Shown: positions 48,769-61,101 of the stretch, one piece after another
How the letters are laid out: every line of letters starts with the position of its first letter
How positions within the stretch are numbered: position 1 is the stretch's first letter
NCBI RefSeq assembly: GCF_030695125.1
Contig: NZ_JAUYTP010000029.1
Span: 62,001-126,000 of the forward strand
Source: Allobosea sp.
Lineage (GTDB): Bacteria; Pseudomonadota; Alphaproteobacteria; Rhizobiales; Beijerinckiaceae
DNA length: 64,000 nucleotides
Direction of reading: 5' to 3'
Notes under the pieces: model-generated
What the model was told of the DNA's origin: nothing
The model's database searches: none
What the model saw: only the letters and a program-made list of their open reading frames with translations
Program-made: the position numbers and the translations under genes

Positions 48769-51700
48769 ATGGCTGTCTCTCTTCCGCCCTTTCGTGCGCC
48801 CTTCGCGCAGGACGATGGTGAGATCGCCGCACGCCTGCTCGCCGGCGCGCGGCGCGAGCCGGCGGCGAAGGCCCGGATCGATGCGCAGGCGACGGGGCTG
48901 ATCGACGCCATCCGCAGCCGCAAGGTCGGCCTCGGCGGCATCGAGGAACTGCTGCGCGAGTATTCGCTCTCGACACGCGAGGGCCTCGCCCTGATGGTGC
49001 TGGCCGAAGCGCTGCTGCGCGTGCCCGACGCCGCCACTGCCGACCGGCTGATCGAGGACAAGCTCGGCCAGGGCGATTTCGCCCATCACGAATCCAAGTC
49101 CGATGCCTTCCTCGTCTCGGCCTCGGCCTGGGCGCTGGGCATCACCGCCCGCGTCATCCAGCCCGGCGAGACGCCGACCAGTATCATCGGCGGCCTCGCA
49201 AAGCGGTTGGGCATGCCGACGGTGCGCACCGCCACCCGCCAGGCGATGCGCGTCATGGGCAACCATTTCGTGCTCGGCCAGACCATCGAGGAGGCGCTGA
49301 AGCGCGCCGGCTCCAAGAGCGGCAAGCTCTACCGCTACTCCTTCGACATGCTCGGCGAAGGCGCCCGCACGCAAGCCGATGCCGACCGCTATCTCGCCTC
49401 CTACACGGCCGCGATCGACGCCATCGGCCGCTCGGCCGGCAACGCCCCGCTGCCGAACCGGCCGGGCATCTCGGTCAAGCTCTCGGCCCTGCATCCGCGC
49501 TATGACGCCACGAACCGCGAGCGCGTGCTGGCGGAACTGACGCCCAAGGTGATCGCGCTCGCGCAGCAGGCCAAGCGCTACGACCTCAACTTCACCATCG
49601 ATGCCGAGGAGGCCGACCGGCTCGAACTCTCGCTCGATATCATCGATGCCGTCGTCGCCGATGCCTCCCTGGCGGACTGGGACGGCTTCGGCCTCGCCAT
49701 CCAGGCCTATCAGAAGCGCGCCTCGGCCGTGATCGACCATATCGGCGCGCTCGCCGAGAGCCATGGCCGGCGCATGATGGTGCGGCTCGTCAAGGGCGCC
49801 TATTGGGACACCGAGCTGAAGCGCGCCCAGGAGCGCGGCCTGCCCGACTATCCCGTCTTCACCCGCAAGGCGATGACCGACCTGAACTACGAGGCCTGCG
49901 CCGCCCAGTTGCTCGCGCTTCGCCCGCGCATCATTCCCCAGTTCGCCACCCACAACGCCCAGACGGTCGCGACCGTCGCCGAAATGGCGGGGTCGTCCGA
50001 GGGCTTCGAGTTCCAGCGCCTGCACGGCATGGGCGAGGCGCTCTACGAGAAGCTCCTCGCCGGCTCCGATGGCTTCGCCTGCCGGACCTATGCGCCGGTC
50101 GGCGGCCATCAGGACCTGCTCGCCTATCTGGTGCGGCGTCTGCTCGAGAACGGTGCCAACTCCTCCTTCGTCAGCGTCTCCGGCGACCCCGACGTGCCCG
50201 TGGCGCAACTGCTCGTGCCGCCGGCCGACATCATCGGCCAGGCCGGCGCGGCGCGGCACCGGCGCATCCCGCTGCCGGCCGATCTCTTCGGCCCGTCCCG
50301 CAAGAACTCGGCCGGCGTCGAACTCGGCCATGCCGACAGCCTCGAGGCCCTGCTGGCGGAGATCGCGGCGGCGTCCGCCAAGCCCTTCCCGGAGGCCACC
50401 CCGATCATCGACGGCGCGAGCGCGGGCGGCGCGGCCCGCGATGTCCGCTCGCCGATCGACAACCACGTCATCGGCCGCGTCGCGGAGGCCGACGCGGCGA
50501 CTGCCGCGCGCGCCATGGCGGCGGCGAAGGCGGGCTTCCCTGTGTGGAACGCCACCCCGGCCCGCACGCGCGCGGCCGCTCTGCGCAAGGCCGCGGACCT
50601 GATGGAGGCGCGTCGCGGCCTGCTGCTCGCGCTGCTCCAGGCCGAGGCCGGCAAGACCCTCGACGATGCCCTCTCGGAGGTCCGCGAGGCGGTCGATTTC
50701 TGCCGCTACTATGCCGCCGAGGCCGAAGCGAAGTTCGCCAGCCCGACCGTGCTGCCCGGCCCCACCGGCGAGGACAACCGCCTCGTCCTGCGCGGTCGCG
50801 GCGCCTTCCTGTGCATTGCGCCGTGGAATTTCCCGCTGGCGATCTTCGCCGGCCAGATCGCAGCCGCGCTGGTCACGGGCAACAGTGTCGTCGCCAAACC
50901 CGCCCCGCAGACGCCTCTGATCGCGGCCGTCGCCGTGCGCCTCCTGCACGAGGCCGGCATTCCCGCCTCCGCGCTCCATCTCGTGCCCGGCGACGGCGCC
51001 GTCGGCGCGGCTCTCGTGGCCCATAGGGACGTCGCCGGCGTCGCCTTCACCGGCTCGACCACGACCGCGCGCGCGATCAACCGCGCGCTCGCCGCCAAGG
51101 ACGGCCCGATCGTTCCGCTGATCGCCGAGACCGGCGGCCTCAACGCCATGATCGTCGATGCCACGGCCCTGGCCGAGCAGGTCGCGGACGATGTCGTCAT
51201 GTCGGCCTTCCGCTCGGCCGGGCAGCGCTGCTCGGCCTTGCGCCTGCTCGTCGTGCAGGAGGACGTCGCCGACAAGATGATCGAGATGATCACCGGTGCG
51301 GCCCGCGAGCTGAAGCTCGGCGACCCGCGCGCGATCGACACCCACATTGGGCCTGTCATCGACACCGCCGCCAAGCACCGCCTCGACGACCATATCGAGG
51401 CGATGCGCAAGCTCGGTCGCGTCGCCTGGGCCGGGCAGACGCCCGCCCTCGGCGGCACCTATGTGGCGCCGCATGTCGTTACGCTAGGCAGAGTCGCCGA
51501 CCTCTCCCAGGAGCATTTCGGTCCGGTCCTGCATGTCGTGCGCTGGAAAGCCGGCGAGCTCGACACGATCATCCACGACATCGAGGCGACCGGCTACGGG
51601 CTGACGCTCGGCGTCCATTCGCGCATCGAGACCACGATCGAGCAGGTCACCAGCCGGCTCTCGACCGGCAATATCTATGTCAACCGCAACATCATCGGAG

Positions 51701-51861
51701 CCGTCGTCGGCGTGCAGCCCTTCGGCGGCCACGGCCTGTCGGGCACCGGGCCGAAGGCTGGCGGGCCAAACTATCTGATGCGCTTCGCCACCGAGCAGAC
51801 GGTGACGATCAACACGGCGGCCGCCGGCGGCAACGCCAGCCTGATCGCGATGGGGGAGTGA
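48769..51861 (+). CDS. putA: bifunctional proline dehydrogenase / P5C dehydrogenase PutA
   Basis: A 1030-residue enzyme oxidising proline to glutamate. The FAD-dependent proline dehydrogenase barrel is at about 60-480 (YRYSFDMLGEGARTQADADR, ISVKLSALHPRY, VRLVKGAYWDTELKRAQERG). The aldehyde dehydrogenase domain is at about 520-1020, with Glu787 (IAETGGLNAMI) and nucleophile Cys821 (GQRCSALRL). There is no N-terminal ribbon-helix-helix, so it is not self-regulated; the Lrp-type gene opposite fills that role. ATG 48769 fits family starts. Confidence 0.96.
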   Translation: MAVSLPPFRAPFAQDDGEIAARLLAGARREPAAKARIDAQATGLIDAIRSRKVGLGGIEELLREYSLSTREGLALMVLAEALLRVPDAATADRLIEDKLGQGDFAHHESKSDAFLVSASAWALGITARVIQPGETPTSIIGGLAKRLGMPTVRTATRQAMRVMGNHFVLGQTIEEALKRAGSKSGKLYRYSFDMLGEGARTQADADRYLASYTAAIDAIGRSAGNAPLPNRPGISVKLSALHPRYDATNRERVLAELTPKVIALAQQAKRYDLNFTIDAEEADRLELSLDIIDAVVADASLADWDGFGLAIQAYQKRASAVIDHIGALAESHGRRMMVRLVKGAYWDTELKRAQERGLPDYPVFTRKAMTDLNYEACAAQLLALRPRIIPQFATHNAQTVATVAEMAGSSEGFEFQRLHGMGEALYEKLLAGSDGFACRTYAPVGGHQDLLAYLVRRLLENGANSSFVSVSGDPDVPVAQLLVPPADIIGQAGAARHRRIPLPADLFGPSRKNSAGVELGHADSLEALLAEIAAASAKPFPEATPIIDGASAGGAARDVRSPIDNHVIGRVAEADAATAARAMAAAKAGFPVWNATPARTRAAALRKAADLMEARRGLLLALLQAEAGKTLDDALSEVREAVDFCRYYAAEAEAKFASPTVLPGPTGEDNRLVLRGRGAFLCIAPWNFPLAIFAGQIAAALVTGNSVVAKPAPQTPLIAAVAVRLLHEAGIPASALHLVPGDGAVGAALVAHRDVAGVAFTGSTTTARAINRALAAKDGPIVPLIAETGGLNAMIVDATALAEQVADDVVMSAFRSAGQRCSALRLLVVQEDVADKMIEMITGAARELKLGDPRAIDTHIGPVIDTAAKHRLDDHIEAMRKLGRVAWAGQTPALGGTYVAPHVVTLGRVADLSQEHFGPVLHVVRWKAGELDTIIHDIEATGYGLTLGVHSRIETTIEQVTSRLSTGNIYVNRNIIGAVVGVQPFGGHGLSGTGPKAGGPNYLMRFATEQTVTINTAAAGGNASLIAMGE

Positions 51862-51866
51862 TCGCC

Positions 51867-51946
51867 GTCATTGCAAGCGCAGCAAAGCCATCCAGGGAGA
51901 CGTAGAACGCGTCCGCTCTGGATGGCTTCGCTGCGCTCGCAATGAC
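51867..51946. repeat. intergenic palindromic repeat, GCGCAGC type (copy 3)
   Basis: An 80-bp inverted repeat just after putA: GTCATTGCAAGCGCAGCAAA and GCCATCCAG on the left, CTGGATGGC and TTCGCTGCGCTCGCAATGAC on the right, with a ~20-bp centre. It is nearly a perfect long hairpin and may end putA transcription. The same type recurs at 54967-55047. Confidence 0.85.
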
Positions 51947-51970
51947 GAGGAGACGACATCGGCCTCCAAA

Positions 51971-51999
51971 ACGAAAAAGGGCCGCTGACGCGGCCCTTT
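51971..51999 (-). terminator. Rho-independent terminator of the atp operon
   Basis: On the minus strand, downstream of atpC: a perfect 10-bp stem AAAGGGCCGC/GCGGCCCTTT with a four-base loop, followed by TTTTTCGTTTT. A textbook intrinsic terminator 25-50 bases after the atpC stop. Confidence 0.9.
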
Positions 52000-52023
52000 C
52001 AACTATCAAAACAGTGGGTCGCC

Positions 52024-52437
52024 TCACGCCGCCTTGCGGCCCTCGAACACATGCTTGAATTCGCGCAGCTGGACGAGGGCCTCGTGCAGGCGCCTCTTCT
52101 CGTCCTCGACCTGGGTCGCGGCCAGCTTGGTCTCCGCGGTCAGGATTTCCTGGTCCAGCACGGCGGCGTTGACGTCCTCGAGGAAACGGCCCTGCTCCGC
52201 CAGGATCGTCGTCGTGCTGGCGTTGATCTCGATCAGCCCGCCATTGACGAAGAATTCCTTGCCGTTGCTGCCAGTCGTCTGGACGAAGACGATGCCCGCC
52301 TTCAGCGTCGCCACCAGCGGCGCGTGGCCAGCCAGCACCGTCATCTCGCCCTCGACCGAGGGAACGATGACGCTGACGACATCGCCGGCGAACAGCATGC
52401 GCTCGGGCGAGACGAGTTCGAACTTGAAGGTGGCCAT
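52024..52437 (-). CDS. atpC: ATP synthase F1 epsilon subunit
   Basis: A 137-residue epsilon subunit: MATFKFELVSPERMLFAGDV start, SVEGEMTVLAGHAPLVATLK with the beta-sandwich, FVNGGLIEINASTTTILAEQ and the C-terminal helical part (LVQLREFKHVF). It sits on the rotor stalk with gamma and regulates ATP hydrolysis. It is the last gene of the F1 operon, separated from atpD by a palindromic repeat, and followed by a strong terminator. Confidence 0.96.
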   Translation of the reverse strand: MATFKFELVSPERMLFAGDVVSVIVPSVEGEMTVLAGHAPLVATLKAGIVFVQTTGSNGKEFFVNGGLIEINASTTTILAEQGRFLEDVNAAVLDQEILTAETKLAATQVEDEKRRLHEALVQLREFKHVFEGRKAA

Positions 52438-52457
52438 CGTATATCTCTCCTCGGCTC

Positions 52458-52539
52458 GTCATGGTCGGGCTTGACCCGACCATCCCGGAAACCAGCGTCC
52501 TCTGGTCGTGAGATTCTCGGACCAAGCCCGAGAATGACG
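52458..52539. repeat. intergenic palindromic repeat, TCGGG type (copy 4)
   Basis: About 82 bp fill nearly the whole atpC-atpD gap. The first hairpin is GTCATGGTCGGGCTTGACCC-GACCATC, the second AGATTCTCGGACCAAGCCCG-AGAATGAC. Same two-hairpin architecture as copies 1 and 6. Confidence 0.85.
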
Positions 52540-52543
52540 ATCC

Positions 52544-54076
<1,533 letters not shown>

Positions 54077-54946
54077 TTAGAGCGCTTCCGCGCCGGAGAT
54101 GATCTCGATCAGTTCCTTGGTGATCATCGCCTGGCGCGAGCGGTTGTAGAGCTGCGTCTGCTTCTTGATCATCTCGCCGGCGTTGCGCGTGGCGGAATCC
54201 ATCGCCGACATGCGCGCGCCCTGCTCGGAGGCGGCGTTCTCGAGGATCGCGCGCAGCACCTGCACCGTGAGGTTACGCGGCAGCAGCGTCTCGAGGATCT
54301 CGCTCTCGTCCGGCTCGTAATCGTAGACGGCCTCGGACACCTTGGTCCCGGCCGGGATCTCGGCGGGAATGATGCGCTGCGCGGTCGGGATCTGCGAGAT
54401 CACCGACTTGAACTTCGAGAAGAACAGCGTCGCCACGTCGAACTCGCCGGCGCCGAAACGCGACAGGATGTTGTTGGCGATACCCTCGGCATTGACGAAG
54501 CCGACCTGCTTGAAGGCGCGCAGGTCGATCAGTTCGATGATGTCCTTCTCGAACTGCCGGCGCAGGATGTCGTAGCCCTTCTTGCCGACGCAGATGATCT
54601 TGACGGTCTTGCCCTGGGCCTTCAGCGCCTGCGCATGGTCGCGCGCCAGACGCGCGATCGAGGAGTTGAACGCGCCGCAGAGCCCGCGCTCGGCGGTGCA
54701 GACGACGAGCAGATGGACCTTGTCGGCGCCCGTGCCGGCGATCAGGCGCGGCGCGCTGGCGCCGCTCACGCCAGCGGCGAGATTGGCCAGAACCGTCTCC
54801 ATGCGCTCGGCATAGGGACGCGCCGCTTCCGCCGCCGCCTGCGCCCGGCGCAGCTTGGCAGCCGCGACCATCTGCATGGCCTTGGTGATCTTCTGCGTCG
54901 CCTTCACGGAAGCGATGCGGTTTCGTAGGTCCTTGAGGGACGGCAT
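54077..54946 (-). CDS. atpG: ATP synthase F1 gamma subunit
   Basis: A 289-residue rotor shaft subunit: [20 protein letters not shown] start, [26 protein letters not shown] and the C-terminal helix [40 protein letters not shown]. These are the diagnostic ends of the family. It lies 66 bp upstream of atpD and is separated from atpA by a palindromic repeat. Confidence 0.97.
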   Translation of the reverse strand: MPSLKDLRNRIASVKATQKITKAMQMVAAAKLRRAQAAAEAARPYAERMETVLANLAAGVSGASAPRLIAGTGADKVHLLVVCTAERGLCGAFNSSIARLARDHAQALKAQGKTVKIICVGKKGYDILRRQFEKDIIELIDLRAFKQVGFVNAEGIANNILSRFGAGEFDVATLFFSKFKSVISQIPTAQRIIPAEIPAGTKVSEAVYDYEPDESEILETLLPRNLTVQVLRAILENAASEQGARMSAMDSATRNAGEMIKKQTQLYNRSRQAMITKELIEIISGAEAL

Positions 54947-54966
54947 CCGGTCTTGATCCCCTACCC

Positions 54967-55047
54967 GTCACGGCGGCGAGCGCAGCGACGAAGCAATCCA
55001 GAAGGTCTGCGCGGCGGGGCTGGATTGCCCCGCTGCGCTCAGCTCAT
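54967..55047. repeat. intergenic palindromic repeat, GCGCAGC type (copy 5)
   Basis: About 81 bp between atpA and atpG. The left arm GCGAGCGCAGCGACGAAGCA with ATCCAG is complementary to CTGGAT then TGCCCCGCTGCGCTCAGC on the right. The stem is less perfect than copy 3. It lies inside the atp operon, so strong termination is unlikely. Confidence 0.75.
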
Positions 55048-55051
55048 GAGA

Positions 55052-56580
<1,529 letters not shown>

Positions 56581-56581
<1 letters not shown>

Positions 56582-57150
56582 CAGCCGACCTCTTTCATGG
56601 CAAGACGAATTGAATTGAGCTTGGTTTTCAGCGAGGCGTCGACCATGCGGGAGCCCATCTTGACGACGATCCCGCCGATCAGCGCCGGATCGACCTTGAT
56701 CGCGACGTCGACATCCTTGCCCGCGACCGCAACGAGCGCGGCCCGGATCTCTTCTGCGCGCTTGGGCGAGGGCGCCTCGGCGAGCGTGACATCGGCGCTG
56801 ACGATGCCCTTGGCTTCAGCGACGAGCGTCTTGTAGGCGACGATCATCCCCGGCAGCGCGAACAGGCGACGCTTGCTGGCGACGAGGCCGATGAAATTGG
56901 CGGCGATGCCGGACATCTTGGCGGAGGCAAGCACAGCCTTGATCGCGCCGGTCTGTTCCTCTGCCGAGAAAGCCGGGCTGCCGACCAGACGCCGCAGATC
57001 CTCGCTCTCGGCGAGCATCGCGAAAAAGCTGTCGAGATCGGCGGAGACGGCATCGATGGCGTTGGCCTCGCTGGCCAGTTCGAACAGGGCCGTGGCGTAG
57101 CGACCCGCTACGCCCGAAACCAGTGATCCTTGCGATCCGCCTTCAGCCAC
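56581..57150 (-). CDS. atpH: ATP synthase F1 delta subunit
   Basis: A 189-residue peripheral-stalk subunit: [20 protein letters not shown] in the N-terminal helical domain and [36 protein letters not shown] at the C-terminus, the delta/OSCP signature. It links F1 to the stator. It is the first gene of the operon; the ~220 bp between it and priA must carry the promoter, but I cannot define -35/-10 with confidence. Confidence 0.95.
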
Positions 57151-57370
57151 GCGTCAAATCTCTCGTTTCATAGGACCGCTCCCGGCGACCCTCTCGTCAA
57201 GGGTGGAGTGCGATGTCCTGGCGCTGCGGTGTATCACGGACGCGAACCCGGCAAGCGGCTTCGCGACCTAAATGTGGCGGTGCACTAGCATGCGGTTTTA
57301 GGGCGCGCAATCCGTAGATGCCGATCTCCGGCGCGGTTCGCCGGCGCTTTCGGGGGTGGGCGGGGCACTG

Positions 57371-59557
57371 CTACAAGAAGCTCTGCGGATCGATATCCAC
57401 CGCGACCCTGACCGAGCCCTTCGGCTTGCCGGCGCGCTTGAGCCAGGCGCGCAGGTAGTCCTGCAGGTTCACCTCGCGCTCCGTCTTCACGATCAGGCGC
57501 ATGCGGTGGCGCCCGCGCAGCACGGCCAGCGGCGCCTCCGCCGGCCCGAGCACGCTGACCCCCTCGGGCGCGTCGGCACAGCGCGCCAGGGTCCGCGCAT
57601 GCCCTTCGGCCTCGGCCTGCGTGCTGGCGGAGACGATCAGCCCGGCGAGACGGCCGAAGGGCGGTAGGCCGGCGGCCTCCCGCGAGGCCGCCTCTGCGGC
57701 ATAAAACCGCTCCGGGTCGCCCGAGACCAGCGCCTTCAGCACGGGATGCGTAGGGTCATGCGTCTGCAGCAGCGCCCGCCCCGGCCTTTCGCCTCGCCCG
57801 GCCCGGCCCGTGACCTGTCGCAGCACCTGGAAGGTGCGCTCGGCCGCGCGTGGATCCCCCGAGGTCAGGCCGAGATCGGCATCGATCACGCCGACCAGCG
57901 TCATGCCGGGAAAGTTGTGCCCCTTGGCCACGAGCTGCGTGCCGATGACGATGTCGAATTCACCCGCCGCGACCGCCATCAGCTCGGTCTTCAGCCGCTC
58001 GGTCCCGCCGGGAAAATCGCTCGACAAAACGATGCCGCGCGCCTGCGGGAACAGCGTCGCGACCTCCTCGGCCAACCGCTCGACGCCGGGCCCGCAGGCG
58101 CTCAGGCTGTCCTGCGCATGGCATTGCGGGCATTCGTTGGGCCGGCGCTCGACATGGCCGCAATGGTGGCACACCAGCGCACGGCGGAAGCGGTGATCGA
58201 CCAGCCAGGCCGAGCAGTTCGGGCACTGGAAGCGGTGCCCGCAGTCGCGGCACAGCGTCAGCGGCGCATAGCCGCGACGATTCAGGAACAGCAGCGACTG
58301 CTCGCCGGCGTCCAGATTGGCGGTCATGGCCTTGGCCAGCGTGTCGGAGATCCAGCGCCCGCGCGGCGGCTTGTCCTGGCGCAGATCGACCAGGCCGAGC
58401 GTCGGCAGCGACCGCCCGCCGAAGCGCTCGGGCAGCTTGAGATGGGTGTAGCGCCCGCGCTCGGCGTTGACGCGGGTTTCCAGCGAGGGCGTCGCCGAGG
58501 TCAGGATCACCGGCGCGTTCTCGATACGGCCCCGCACCACCGCCATGTCGCGGGCATGATAGGCGACGCCGTCCTCCTGCTTGTAGGCGGCCTCGTGCTC
58601 CTCATCGACGACGATCAGGCCGAGATCCTTGTAAGGCAGGAACAAAGCCGAGCGTGCGCCCGCCACCACCTTGGCCTCGCCGCTGGCGATCGCAGCCTGC
58701 AGGCGCTCGCGCCTGCGGCCGGTCACGGCCGAGTGCCACAGCCCGGGCCGGACCCCGAAGCGCGCCTCGAAACGGTCGATGAACTGCGCGGTGAGCGCGA
58801 TCTCCGGCATCAGGATCAGGCTCTGGCGGCCCAGCCGCACGGCCTCTGCGACCGCCTCGAAATAGACCTCGGTCTTGCCCGAGCCGGTGACGCCTTCCAG
58901 CAGGGTCACGCCATAGGCTGCCGCCTTGACCGAGGCCACGAGCGCGGCCGCCGCCGCCGCCTGATCCTCCGACAGCGTCGGCTGGGCGTGGTCCGGGTCG
59001 GGCCGCGCGGCAATCGCCTCGCGCGGCAGCGGCTCGACGGCGAAGGTGCCGGCATCGACGAGCGAATCGATCACCGCGCTGCTGACCGAGGCCGCCTCCG
59101 CCAGTGCGCTCTTGGCCATGAGGAGCCCGCCCTCGGCGGCGGCGATCGCCCGTGCGCGCGCCGGGGTCAGGCGCGCCGGCGGCGGCCCGACGAGGCGCAC
59201 CCCGAGCTTGGGCCGCTCGGGGCCATCCTCCGGCGGCCGCCGCAGGGCCAGCGCCAGCACCGAACCCTTGGCCGCCAGCGTGTACCAGGCCACCCAGTCG
59301 ACCAGCTTCATCAGCGCAGCGTCGAGCGGCGGCATGTCGAGTTTGCCGGTGACCTTTTTCAGATTGCCGCCGCTGCCCGTGCCCATGGCCCAGACCACGC
59401 CGACGGTTTCGCGCGGGCCCAGCGGCACCTGGACGACATCGCCGGGCGCCAGCACGAGCCCCGGCGGCACCGCGTAGCTATAGGCCTGGTCGAGCGCGAG
59501 CGGGATCAGCACATCGACCGTGCCGCCTTCCCCACCCTGCTCCGACCGGCTCTCCAT
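57371..59557 (-). CDS. priA: primosomal protein N' (replication restart helicase PriA)
   Basis: A 728-residue superfamily 2 helicase that rebuilds replication forks. N-terminal 3'-OH-binding region (VLIPLALDQAYSYAVP), Walker A LLEGVTGSGKTEVYFEA, DEEH box in LIVVDEEHEAAYKQEDG, helicase motif FLNRRGYAPLTLC, then the zinc-binding insertion with CRDCGHRFQCPNC and CHHCGHVERRPNECPQCHAQ. All cysteines appear intact. It lies upstream of the atp operon on the same strand, as in many alphaproteobacteria. Confidence 0.96.
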   Translation of the reverse strand: MESRSEQGGEGGTVDVLIPLALDQAYSYAVPPGLVLAPGDVVQVPLGPRETVGVVWAMGTGSGGNLKKVTGKLDMPPLDAALMKLVDWVAWYTLAAKGSVLALALRRPPEDGPERPKLGVRLVGPPPARLTPARARAIAAAEGGLLMAKSALAEAASVSSAVIDSLVDAGTFAVEPLPREAIAARPDPDHAQPTLSEDQAAAAAALVASVKAAAYGVTLLEGVTGSGKTEVYFEAVAEAVRLGRQSLILMPEIALTAQFIDRFEARFGVRPGLWHSAVTGRRRERLQAAIASGEAKVVAGARSALFLPYKDLGLIVVDEEHEAAYKQEDGVAYHARDMAVVRGRIENAPVILTSATPSLETRVNAERGRYTHLKLPERFGGRSLPTLGLVDLRQDKPPRGRWISDTLAKAMTANLDAGEQSLLFLNRRGYAPLTLCRDCGHRFQCPNCSAWLVDHRFRRALVCHHCGHVERRPNECPQCHAQDSLSACGPGVERLAEEVATLFPQARGIVLSSDFPGGTERLKTELMAVAAGEFDIVIGTQLVAKGHNFPGMTLVGVIDADLGLTSGDPRAAERTFQVLRQVTGRAGRGERPGRALLQTHDPTHPVLKALVSGDPERFYAAEAASREAAGLPPFGRLAGLIVSASTQAEAEGHARTLARCADAPEGVSVLGPAEAPLAVLRGRHRMRLIVKTEREVNLQDYLRAWLKRAGKPKGSVRVAVDIDPQSFL

Positions 59558-59668
59558 GGCCTGTGCCTAGACGCTCGCGGCAGGAGCGACAACCGCCTGC
59601 CTTGGCTTTGCCCCGATCGGATGATGTCTGCAGGCGCACCACGCGACCGCGACCTGACGAGTCCCTCG

Positions 59669-60019
59669 ATGACCCGCAAACCCATCACTCTGATCGCCCT
59701 TGCCCTCCTGTCGGGTCTGGCTGTCAGCCATCCGATCGGCGCGCTCGCGCAACCGGTGCCGCCCGAGAACTGGCCCGCGGTCAAATGCGAGCGCTACACC
59801 AAGGCCTATGCCGGGGCGTTGGCCAAATTCGGTCGAAAAGGCCTCGGCCAGCCCTTCCTGGAGGCGCACGAGGCCTTCCTCGCCTCCGGCTGCAGCATCA
59901 GGGGCGAGGTCTGCCCGCGCAGCGCCGAGGAGCTCAACCTCGCCAATGTCATGGTGATCATGGGCATGAACCAGGGCATGGCCAGCACCTTCATGCCCTT
60001 CGCCTGTCGGAAGCCTTGA
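59669..60019 (+). CDS. small secreted Cys-containing hypothetical protein
   Basis: A 116-residue exported protein. The signal peptide (residues 1-26) ends GALA-QPVPP. The mature part has four cysteines (KCERYTKAY, SGCSIRGEVCPR and the FAC near the end), probably two disulfides, and the repeated acidic/aromatic pattern FLEAHEAFLASGC. I do not recognise a named family. ATG 59669 is used since it directly precedes the signal peptide; the longer open frame upstream is antisense to priA. It diverges from priA. Confidence 0.7.
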   Translation: MTRKPITLIALALLSGLAVSHPIGALAQPVPPENWPAVKCERYTKAYAGALAKFGRKGLGQPFLEAHEAFLASGCSIRGEVCPRSAEELNLANVMVIMGMNQGMASTFMPFACRKP

Positions 60020-60062
60020 GGGGCAGCCCTTGTCTCGGTTCGCACGGCGTTAACGTACCGGC

Positions 60063-60139
60063 GTCATGCTCGGGCTTGACCCGAGCATCTCGCAGGCGAG
60101 AGCGCGACCAGAGATGGTCGGCTCGAGGCCGACCATGAC
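60063..60139. repeat. intergenic palindromic repeat, TCGGG type (copy 6)
   Basis: About 77 bp between the small secreted protein gene and xerC. The first hairpin is GTCATGCTCGGGCTTGACCC-GAGCATCTC, the second GAGATGGTCGGCTCGAGGCC-GACCATGAC. The inverted GTCAT...ATGAC ends match copies 1 and 4. Confidence 0.85.
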
Positions 60140-60159
60140 GGCTGAGGACGCGTCCATCC

Positions 60160-61089
60160 ATGACCGATTTCGACGCCCTCGCCCGCGCCTGGCTGAACCA
60201 TCTCGCCCATGAGCGGCGGCTCTCGCCGAAGACGCTCGAAGCCTATGGTCGTGATCTGCGTCAGTTCGTTTCCTTCCTCGCCGAGCATCTCGGCGGCGCC
60301 CCTGCGCTTTCCGACATCGCCGCGCTGAAGCCCGCCGATCTGCGCGCCTTCCTCGGCCGCCGTCGCCGCGACGGCGTCGGCAACCGCACGCTGATGCGCC
60401 AGCTCGCGGCGCTGCGCTCGCTCGCGCGCTTCGGCGAGCGCACCGGCAAACTGACCGCCGCCGCCTTTGCCGCGACGCGGGGCCCGCGCATCGGCAAATC
60501 CCTGCCGCGGCCTTTGGAGGCCAGCGCGGCAAGGGCGGTGACCCAGGTCGACACCCGCGCCGGCGAGGCGCGTGACCAGTGGATCCTCGCCCGCGATGCC
60601 GCCGTGCTGGCGTTGCTCTATGGCTGCGGCCTGCGCATCTCGGAGGCGCTGTCGCTGACGCGCGCGCAGGCTCCAGTCCAGGCCGGCGACACGCTGACCG
60701 TCATCGGCAAGGGCAACAAGACCCGCATGGTCCCGGTCCTGCCGGTCGTCGTCAGCACCATCGCCGAATATCTGGCGCTCTGCCCCTGGCGGCTGCCGCC
60801 GGAGGGTCCGCTGTTCCTCGGCGCCAAGGGCGGCCCCTTGTCCCCGCGCATCATCCAGCTTGCGGTCGAGGGTCTGCGCGGCGCGCTGGGCCTGCCATCG
60901 TCGGCGACGCCGCACTCCTTGCGGCATTCCTTCGCGACGCATCTGCTGGGGCGCGGCGGCGATCTGCGCGCGATCCAGGAGCTGCTCGGCCACGCCTCGC
61001 TCTCGACGACGCAGATCTACACCCGCATCGATTCAGCCAGGCTGATGGCGGCCTATGACGCCGCCCATCCGCGCGCGCAGCGCGCCTAA
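60160..61089 (+). CDS. xerC: tyrosine recombinase XerC
   Basis: A 309-residue tyrosine recombinase for resolving chromosome dimers at dif. SAM-like N-terminal domain (LARAWLNHLAHERRLSPKTL, EAYGRDLRQFVSFLAEHLGG) and catalytic residues: Arg in YGCGLRISEALSLTR, Lys in IGKGNKTRMVPVLP, HSLRHSFATHLL, GHASLSTTQIYTRI with the nucleophilic Tyr. Chromosomal housekeeping context (priA nearby) favours XerC over an integrase. Confidence 0.92.
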   Translation: MTDFDALARAWLNHLAHERRLSPKTLEAYGRDLRQFVSFLAEHLGGAPALSDIAALKPADLRAFLGRRRRDGVGNRTLMRQLAALRSLARFGERTGKLTAAAFAATRGPRIGKSLPRPLEASAARAVTQVDTRAGEARDQWILARDAAVLALLYGCGLRISEALSLTRAQAPVQAGDTLTVIGKGNKTRMVPVLPVVVSTIAEYLALCPWRLPPEGPLFLGAKGGPLSPRIIQLAVEGLRGALGLPSSATPHSLRHSFATHLLGRGGDLRAIQELLGHASLSTTQIYTRIDSARLMAAYDAAHPRAQRA

Positions 61090-61101
61090 CCGGCACGCGC
61101 T

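Noticed and set aside
48751-51474. A 907-codon open frame on the minus strand across putA
   Set aside because: It is antisense to an unmistakable putA and has the low-complexity Arg/Gly/Asp composition of a GC-bias shadow; the same applies to long frames opposite atpD, atpA, priA and the amidohydrolases.
57151-57370. Promoter hexamers for the atp operon
   Set aside because: A TTGCGC with a weak -10-like TAGTGC can be found, but the match is too poor to annotate.
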